64,000 nt of DNA from Papaver somniferum (Eukaryota > Streptophyta > Magnoliopsida > Ranunculales > Papaveraceae). The stretch's first letter is position 1. Each line of letters opens with the position of its first letter. The notes beneath the pieces are model-generated. The model had not been told where the DNA came from and did no database searches. It saw only the letters and a list, made by a program, of their open reading frames with translations. Below are positions 57,888 to 64,000 of the stretch, piece after piece. Where the stretch lies: the NCBI RefSeq assembly GCF_003573695.1, contig NC_039363.1, positions 154,282,406 through 154,346,405 of the forward strand, written 5' to 3'. The position numbers and the translations under genes were made by a program.

Positions 57888-59081
57888 GGTTCTAGTGTTG
57901 TACTTAAAGATGTAATTAAAGAAGTAACTATGTGCATGCAATTTCAAAAGATTCAACGCTAAATAAGGAAAAACAAATATAGAACGATGAAAGTCAAGAG
58001 GAGAGTAGTTAATTACCAAGACTGCATGGTTCTCCAGATTCTGCATGGTATTCTTCTCTAAGCTATCTATGTGTATCTCATTTTCATCCATTTCTATCCC
58101 CTCCATGGATTTAGTAGTAGAGTTTTTAGAGACTATGTCATTTTTAACCCCACCATGTTCAGCAAGTATAGGACCAACTATAGACGGGTTGGTGCCATTT
58201 TCCCGACCAATCTGGTTTCTGGCTCTTTTAGCATTTCGAGCTTCCTCAGCTTTTCTCATCTCATCATTATCTTTCTATATATGAACATACTCCTCATCTA
58301 AAGCTTTGTCTTCCTCCGCGCCTTTAGTTTTAGCTCTACAATGTTCTTCATATTCAACCTCAGTCATGGCTCTTTCCTTTAGTTTTTCAGCAACTTCCTC
58401 ACAGGTTTCCTCATCATGAAGAAATTTTGTAGCATTGATCACATATGCTATGTGGCTGATTCAGGTTCACCTTAGTTCGAGTTCCACCATTCACCTCTTT
58501 TTAAAGGTTTGTTTACATCCATTTCTATCCGAGTAGTGATCAAGTTTCCAGAGTGAGGTCTGCAGTTTGGTGGTTCAGTGGATATCTTCCTACCCAAATC
58601 TTCAATGGCTTCGTTAACAAACACAACATAATGATGTTCAAGCAATAATCACTTAAACTGGACATGATATTCTTGTTTTGTGAAGACATCATCTGCATAG
58701 GCTATTTCCGTAGAATATTCTTGAAGTGCAAGCAAGCATCTCTGGACATTCCATGGAGATTTTTTCAAAACATCTTTCAAGTATTTTCATGAGTTAAACT
58801 TGAAGACAAATAAGTGTTTCCCCACAATTCTTGTTTTTTTTTTTTTGTAATTCTTCCAAAGCTGGTTAAGCTCATATTTTATATCTGAAGTTTCGATCTC
58901 ATCTTCATTCTCCTTTTTCGTAATTAGTTTTCCAATCATACTATTGGACCAAGTATTAACATCGTTAGTTAAGTTCTTTGTTGAACCTATGGATCCTCTG
59001 ACGCTTCTTAACGTCGTATCCTTCATCTTTTCAGTGATGTTTGTGAGATTGCTTTGATTGTTGTTGCTACTGGACGCCATT
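57888..59081 (-). pseudogene. LINE ORF1 remnant (DUF4283-type nucleic-acid-binding protein)
   Basis: ATG at 59,081: MASSSNNNQSNLTNITEK, then IKYELNQLWKNYKKKK and HLFVFKF, the start of a DUF4283-type domain, cut by a stop at 58,787. In another frame the domain goes on with VLKKSPWNVQRCLLAL and DDVFTKQEYHVQFK. The C-terminal part, rich in Lys/Arg/Glu/Asn (58,259-57,900, MRKAEEARNAKRARNQIG), runs in the same frame and without a stop into ORF2. Plant L1 ORF1 proteins bind element RNA. Broken by stops and shifts. Confidence 0.78.
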
Positions 59082-59908
59082 GTTGCAACACAAAACTTTT
59101 TTCTAGGGTTTGAGATGGCTCTAGAAGTACAAATGAAAAGGGGTTTATCGCTACTTTTATCTAGGGAGAGAATAGTTGGTGGTAAAGAATATATTATGTT
59201 TCCTAAATACACTCCAAGAATAATTGAAGGGAGGAAAGGAATATATTCTGTTTAAAGTCTGCTGCATGTGATCCGAAAAAAAAATGAGATAACCATATGA
59301 CTCGGAATTCTTTAGGTGAAAAAAAGAAAATTGACAAATTTGAATTTCATTCATGGATCGGTACATGGAAGGAGAATGGCGTTTCATGGTTTCAAATATT
59401 TGAATGGGGCGACATAGTTGAGGTTTCTCATATTGAGAGATACTCAGAGCTGAATCTTTAGAATGTTGCAATATAGCAGGATGTGATAGAACCATATATG
59501 GCAATATAGCCGAGTTTGACAATATAATCATGAAAATGAGGACATAGCTTTGCACAAAGATCCAAAACTGGAAGGAATCCATATTAAATATAGAGACCTG
59601 CAAAAGAATTAAACCTCCATCAGTAGATTGTTCAAAGAAGAATGAAAAATAAAAAGTGAAGAACTGAAAAGAAAAGAAAGGGTTAGTCAGGGATCGGTTT
59701 TTAAGTTGTAAAACACTAAACCATGAGAAAAATCATAAGATCAATGAACCAAGAATACAAATTAACGACTAAAAAACATCAGATAGGTCATTAGAGAATA
59801 ACAGAGAGATTTGGGATTAAAAAAATGATTGAGAAAAGTTAAACTCTATGATGAAAAAATTTCACTGAGTCCACTCATTTTTATCCGATTTACGGAACTT
59901 TGTTTGAT
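59082..59908 (-). other. LINE 5' UTR
   Basis: About 830 bp between the target duplication and ORF1. A 148-codon minus frame (59,603-59,157) lies here, but its composition is not like a known protein. In plant L1 elements the internal promoter sits in this region; no specific motif is identified. Confidence 0.55.
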
Positions 59909-59924
59909 GATGATGAATATACTT

Positions 59925-60177
59925 AACATAGAAAGTAATATTACGCTTGTATTAGGCTCCACATAACAGACTGCAAGCGAAATTCAACAACAATTCATAC
60001 TAAAAAATTAAACATTTTTACATTATATTCACTGCCCACCGGTGTACTTCCAAAAACGCATGCAAATCGAAAGAAGCATTCATACTTATTTACCACGACT
60101 TATCTAAATGACCCGAATATAAAAAATTTACAAGAAGTGTAACCACATATCAAAATATAAATGTAGAGTCCAAATAG
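59925..60177. other. Sequence between LINE and TRIM
   Basis: Continuation of the LINE target, so formally intron 3 or downstream of the ABCD2-type pseudogene. No exon 4 similarity ([16 protein letters not shown]) found. Nothing else seen. Confidence 0.4.
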
Positions 60178-60639
60178 TGATAGAATATGGACATCCACCT
60201 CAAAACTAATTGGAAATAAGTAGAGTGGCCCTATATAGAGGAGTTTGGTCTATGTGGGACTATTATCCTCAATTCCCCCCCCCCCCCCCCCCACCCACCA
60301 ACGTGTAGGGCGGAGTTTGAAGCCTCTACAATGTTGACCCTTTATACGGGTAGCTCCCATCACGGTAGGGTGTTTAGAGCCTCTACTTCATGCGGATAGG
60401 CTCCCTCCACTGTAGGGCATGAGTGGGCGTATGGGCAGACGTTGGGCTTACTCGCATACGGGTTAGTTCATGGGCAAAATATGGGCAGCCGTCGGGCTTA
60501 CTCGCATACAGATTAGTTCTGATACCATGATAGAATACGGACATCCAACTCAATACCAATTGATAATAAGTGGGATGCCCATATAACTATATGGAGGATC
60601 CAGACTAGGAATTTGGTCTCTGTGGGACTATTATCCACA
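60178..60639 (-). mobile_element. TRIM (miniature LTR retrotransposon, 462 bp)
   Basis: Direct terminal repeats 60,178-60,271 (94 bp) and 60,528-60,639 (112 bp), both beginning TGATAGAATAYGGACATCCA and ending in TGGGACTATTATCCWCA. Inside the right repeat lies the minus-strand primer site TGGTATCAGAAC (plus 60,516-60,527). Beside the left repeat, minus strand, is a G-run purine tract. Minus-strand order is thus LTR (60,639-60,528), primer site, 245-bp interior, purine tract, LTR. Typical TRIM size with no coding capacity. The 5-bp flanks (AATAG and ATAAG) do not match exactly. Confidence 0.82.
60276..60292. repeat. C-run (purine tract of the TRIM on minus)
   Basis: Seventeen or so consecutive C followed by ACCCACC. 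It sits exactly where the TRIM polypurine tract is expected and was probably expanded by slippage. Confidence 0.7.
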
Positions 60640-60998
60640 ATAAGTAGAACTGTCAAATACTCCACCATCTTTATCTATTAGGCATTAACTTCTTGAGCTT
60701 TTTGTATCGATTTTTGTACGTGCTCTTTTCCAAAATCCAACTAATATTCTTATTAGAGGCTCTAGTGGTGACGCTTCTTCCTATGTTGTTAAATTATGTA
60801 TGGTTCTCCTCCCTTACGAATTTGTACTAGGTAAAAAGAAAAAAACCTACAACAAATTAATGCTAAAGGTAAATACGTGACCATCCTGTTTTCGAAACTG
60901 GTAACGTCACAGTACAGACTCTGTACAGTCATATGCTAGGAGATCATGTCCCATCGTCACAGACCATTATATTCATATAGTGGTGTGGGAGTAAATAT
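60640..60998. other. No recognisable feature
   Basis: AT-rich sequence between TRIM and Gypsy fragment. Probably upstream part of the decayed Gypsy element but without detectable similarity. Confidence 0.3.
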
Positions 60999-61880
60999 AT
61001 GGCAGATGCCCGTGGCAACATTCTAAGCTATGAAATGCCGAAGGATGAACAGAGGCGAAGTACGGGATCAAACCTAGGGATCTGGGTACAGTCGGCATAC
61101 ATGGCCCTTGTTCAAAACCTAGCGTCCCAGATAAAGAGCATCACCTTCAGGTCCCTCTGCAGGAAGGACAACAGGCACGCCGGTGCCTTACCTTATATAT
61201 CATTAATGGTAAAGGATGATAAAATCATGGCTATCAAGATAGGAATGGTATACGAACCGTCGATCCAACCAAAGCGTGTCCTCAAGGTGTAAAATCACGA
61301 AGATGATGTCGGAGAAGATGTAATGGAAGATATGTTGAAGACGACATTCTGACAAGAACAAACAAAGATGAAGATTTCAGCAATGAAGAAGATTGGAAAG
61401 CTGACATTTCACCAATTTCTCGAAGAAGGGGTGCTTCCCGCATACATCAAATTGGCAAGAAAAATACAGTTCGGAAGCAGGGATGTACCAGCTTCGTGAT
61501 GGAATTCTATACAGGAAGTCATTCCTCGGAACACTCCTATGTTTCTTATTATGGAAGAAGGCCGTCGTATCTTGAAGGACATTCATTATGGAGATGCCGC
61601 AAATCATAGCGGAATGAGATCATTAGCACGCAAGGCCAAGATGCAAGGTTACTACTATAAATGATCAAATACGCTGCAAGGCTTGCCAAGAGATGCGAAT
61701 AATGTCAGCGCTTTTCCAAGAGGATCCATACACCGACAACAGAGCTAAATTCTGTGGGAAGCCCATGGACATTTCCAAAGTGGGGAGTTGATATTGTCGG
61801 ACCATTAATAGAAGGAATGGGAAAAGACGGTTCTTGATAGTTGTCACAGATTACTTCAGCAAATGGGTCAAATCTAAGGT
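60999..61880 (+). pseudogene. Ty3/Gypsy pol fragment: end of RNase H and start of integrase
   Basis: Open 60,999-61,292: VQNLASQIKSITFRSLCRKD followed by NRHAGALPYISLMVKDDK resembles the RNase H end of Gypsy elements (pattern R-x-N-x-HADALA). Further right, in shifting frames: DGILYRKSF-like sequence, MEEGRRILKDIHYGDAANHSG and then MRSLARKAKMQGYYY, the H-H half of the integrase HHCC finger. CKACQEM is the C-C half, then PWTFPKWGVDIVGPL-like and FLIVVTDYFSKWVKSK of the catalytic core. Stops and shifts throughout. It is cut at 61,880 by the following LTR. Confidence 0.82.
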
Positions 61881-61934
61881 GTTAGAGCATAACTCGGGTT
61901 GAACTCACCAAGCGTTGGTATGTCAAGTTTGGTT

Positions 61935-62961
61935 GTCATATTTTAGTATCAAAAATCATGTAGGGTCGATTGATTAAATACTAGAGTCAACATCGTTTAG
62001 GTTCGACTAGAAAGTCTAGGAATGTTGAGACATACAAGTATTACTCCGAAGACCTGAATAATGTGAAGAAGTAACGAACTACAACGACGACATCATCCTT
62101 TCACTTGATATTAGTAATACTGAATTGAACTTGTTTCATTCCTAACGTATCTTTCAAGTCGTGCTATATTATCTTTCAAATTGTGCTATATTGAAAAAAT
62201 AACCGCGAAGCTGTATATATTGTATATTATACCTAGTGATGCAACACCAATTACTAGGATCGGTAACACCAATTACAAGGATCGATCATACCATCTCATG
62301 GTGATTACTTAGGATCAGGACCGGTCATACCAAATCATAAGTCTAGGCATTGTGATCGATTATACCAAGATACATAACCTGAGTTAAGATCGGTTCTACC
62401 AACTCACACATATTGGTCATCCAAAGATATGCAATGAATAGCAAGACCAATAATCTTATTGATTTCTCTTTCGATTCACAAAACAAGTTCATGAATGTAC
62501 TTCCTTTAAACAAATGTCAAACATAGTTTCTTAGGATGAAATCTTCACCATAACCCATTCACATAATTATAACACTATATACAAGATTATGTCAATGTCA
62601 TATCTACGAAGTTCAAAAGATAAGCGTTATACTTCGTAGTCTAATTCCTTAATACTATGATCATACTACTATGATCATGTCACATCACTAGAGTATAACA
62701 TACAATATATACAACTTCGCAGTTATTTTTTCAATATAACACGACTTGAAAGATACGTTAGGACAAGTTCAAGTCAGTATTACTAACATCAAGTGAAAAA
62801 GATGATGTCGTCGTGGTAGTTCGTTACTTCTTCACATTATTAGGTCTTCAGAGTAATACTTGTATGTCTCAACATTCCTAGACTTTCTAGTCTAACCTAC
62901 ACGAAATTGACTCTAGTATTTAATCAAGCGATTCTAGATGAGTTTTGATACTAAAATATGA
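61935..62961. repeat. Inverted repeat inside the long LTR
   Basis: The left arm 61,935-62,242 and right arm 62,683-62,961 are reverse complements with scattered differences and a few indels: GTCATATTTTAGTATCAAAA near one outer edge, TGTTGAGACATACAAGTATT within, and GAAGTTGTATATATTG-like sequence at the inner edge. The left arm has an extra ~24 nt from a local duplication of TATCTTTCAARTYGTGCTAT. The spacer is about 440 bp. Confidence 0.87.
62243..62430 (+). repeat. Degenerate motif array (AGGATCGGTMAYACCAA type)
   Basis: Between the inverted arms the string GATCGGT-x-(A/T)ACCAA recurs: GGATCGGTAACACCAATTAC, GGATCGATCATACCATCTCA, GGACCGGTCATACCAAATCA, TGATCGATTATACCAAGATA and AGATCGGTTCTACCAACTCA, roughly every 20-50 bp. 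Seen directly; function unknown. Confidence 0.7.
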
Positions 62962-63277
62962 CACGAGCAGTAACTGTTATCATTTATTGTTCAAAGATAT
63001 TCGTTGGTACTCAAGGTGATCCTATGCCGAAATAAATTAAGAATCTTTTAATTAAGCTTTTTGATTTTATATGTTTTAATTACCAACAATTAATGCATAG
63101 CTCTAGAGAATACAAATTAGTAAGGTGCATTTACTAATTGGAGATTTTCTATTGAGAGATTTCGGAAATATTGGACCAGCATTTATTGGAATTATGAAAA
63201 CCGTGTTTTGCCATTCATTGCATATCTTGAGAATATTTCGGTTTTGGAAATTCCTTGGTGTCCAAACATCCTTGGTC

Positions 63278-63286
63278 TATAAATAC
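63278..63286 (+). promoter_or_regulatory. TATA box of the long LTR
   Basis: TATAAATAC in a mixed-composition context (GGTCTATAAATACC), the best match on the plus strand in this LTR. It supports plus orientation. Confidence 0.45.
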
Positions 63287-64000
63287 CTAAGTTTTCAATT
63301 CTAGCAAACTATCCTAAGAGCCAGGAAAACTCCATTTCTTGTTGTTTCTAGTGGATCCGTTTATTCCGAGAGGAAAATATCCTAATTAGGTGAAATCTCT
63401 TACCACTGCTCGTATAAATACTTACGTGGGATCAAGAAGCTCTACGAGTACCATTGGTGGGGAAATAGACAATTACAGTGTTATTAGTTTTCGATTTTAT
63501 TTGATTGACTAACGATTATTGAAACTTTGATTGCACCTGGTTTGTTTATTCTTGAGAATCTTCTCTTCTGATATAAGATTCACTCAGACTAGATCAAAGT
63601 ATCGACAGGATCTAAATACATCTTGTGATAATCCATTGTTAACATACTTCGTTCTGAGCGTAATTGATCACAAGAGATTCAAGTGGTGTTGTGCAGGTTT
63701 TGAAGATAAATTTTTTTTTGAAGACGAAGAAGAATTCTTATTAGTTTTCGTATCTTGTGAAATTAGTGCACAAACCTTGATCGGATGGGGTCCAACTAGA
63801 GTCGATTCATCTTTCATAGATCTGATATATTATTTGCGTGAGATCGACATTCTCTATATTTCTCTTTGAGATCTATATTGATTGAGTTTGAACCTATCTA
63901 TATGATTAAGATTTTTGACGGGGTTGTAGTAAATAGGATTCATTTCAGACTTGTGAAGGAAATGGAATTTTTAGGTTTAATAAAAATATATATATATAAA

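Larger units (their letters stand above)
53789..59908 (-). mobile_element. Complete L1-type LINE with 16-bp target duplication
   Basis: GATGATGAATATACTT occurs at 53,773-53,788 and again at 59,909-59,924. Immediately right of the first copy is a T-run (the element's short A tail on minus), preceded in minus-strand reading by AATAAAATTTCTTTGG. Inside, on minus: about 830 bp of 5' UTR, ORF1 from 59,081, ORF2 from 57,887 with endonuclease, RT, a zinc-type RVT-associated domain and RNase H, and a short 3' UTR. Length (about 6.1 kb) and both ends suggest a full-length insertion, in intron 3 of the ABCD2-type pseudogene. Several frame breaks make it inactive. Confidence 0.92.
61881..64000 (+). mobile_element. 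Long LTR (start TGTTAGAGCA) of a SIRE/Maximus-like element, runs off the window
   Basis: It interrupts the Gypsy integrase at 61,880/61,881. It begins TGTTAGAGCATAACTCGG, like the minus-strand start of the 2.35 kb LTRs (TGTTAGAGCACTGCTCAG). It then shares the same style of sequence (ATCAAAA, GACTAGAAAGTCTAGGA against TCTAGTCTAC and ACTAGGATAGAAAG). A TATAAATAC at 63,278-63,286 lies about 1.4 kb in, comparable with the other LTR family. No end or primer site is reached before 64,000, so the LTR exceeds 2.1 kb. Two inverted arms and an ACCAA-type motif array lie within. The small frame 63,531-63,869 is not protein-like. Confidence 0.65.

Noticed and set aside
59157..59603. 148-codon minus-strand frame as an additional LINE protein
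   Set aside because: It lies in the 5' UTR before ORF1, has no domain-like pattern and overlaps plus-strand frames of similar quality.
60178..60639. Cassandra-type TRIM with 5S rRNA-like LTR
   Set aside because: No 5S rRNA internal promoter-like sequence is visible in the terminal repeats; only the generic TRIM layout is supported.
59925..61000. Exons 4-10 of the ABCD2-type pseudogene right of the LINE
   Set aside because: Looked for [27 protein letters not shown] and ATP-site segments on both strands and found none; the copy appears to stop at exon 3 in this window.
61377..61607. 76-codon minus-strand frame as a gene
   Set aside because: It is antisense to the decayed Gypsy integrase fragment, which explains the sequence on the plus strand.

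Overview
This is a repeat-choked stretch of a flowering-plant (eudicot-type) nuclear genome: AT-rich, with GT-AG introns, plant-type Copia, Gypsy, LINE, hAT and MULE elements and plant-specific protein families. I cannot name the species from sequence alone. I find exactly one gene that looks functional: a ten-exon, half-size ABC transporter of the ABCD2 (chloroplastic) type at 34,271-40,515 (+). Its joined exons give 773 codons with every ATP-site motif present.

Left part (1-33,823): a pile of related Copia retrotransposons in both orientations, all broken. Copia-1 (+, enters from the left edge) meets Copia-2 (-, 3,736-13,555) tail to tail. Copia-2 is split inside integrase by a 2.55 kb solo LTR (6,668-9,222) flanked by a perfect CTTCT duplication. 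A much older copy, Copia-5 (+), fills about 15,003-18,560. A near-perfect 88-nt palindrome at 18,912-19,103 forms the truncated end of Copia-4 (-, 19,011-33,823). The leader of Copia-4 received a hAT-type miniature element (25,286-26,021) and Copia-3 (+, 26,266-33,413). Copia-3 lacks its 5' end, is flanked by a 70-bp repeat of the target, and carries a MULE-type miniature element in its own leader. The family has short LTRs (about 175-190 bp, TGTTATA...CA) and a leader of roughly 2 kb.

Middle part (34,271-53,700): the intact ABCD2-type gene is followed by a decayed tandem copy of its first three exons (41,201-41,310, about 53,325-53,508, 53,631-53,700). Intron 1 of that copy holds a nest of elements. 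An LTR element with 152-159 bp LTRs (41,338-53,273) has no recognisable gag or pol but contains a broken nepenthesin-type aspartic protease gene. A second LTR element with 2.35 kb LTRs (44,093-52,788, perfect AAGAC target duplication) sits inside the first. It has an LTR-internal-LTR-internal-LTR layout and no pol.

Right part (53,700-64,000): intron 3 of the pseudogene is interrupted by a complete L1-type LINE (about 53,789-59,908, 16-bp target duplication). Then come a 462-bp TRIM (60,178-60,639), a decayed Gypsy RNase H-integrase fragment (60,999-61,880), and a long LTR (from 61,881) that begins like the 2.35 kb one and carries about 280-300 bp inverted arms. It runs off the right edge.

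The most interesting items are the LTR element carrying a host protease gene, the six-unit ~220-bp periodic repeat in the solo LTR, the foldback end of Copia-4, the 70-bp target duplication around a 5'-truncated LTR element, and the split ABCD2 tandem pseudogene.
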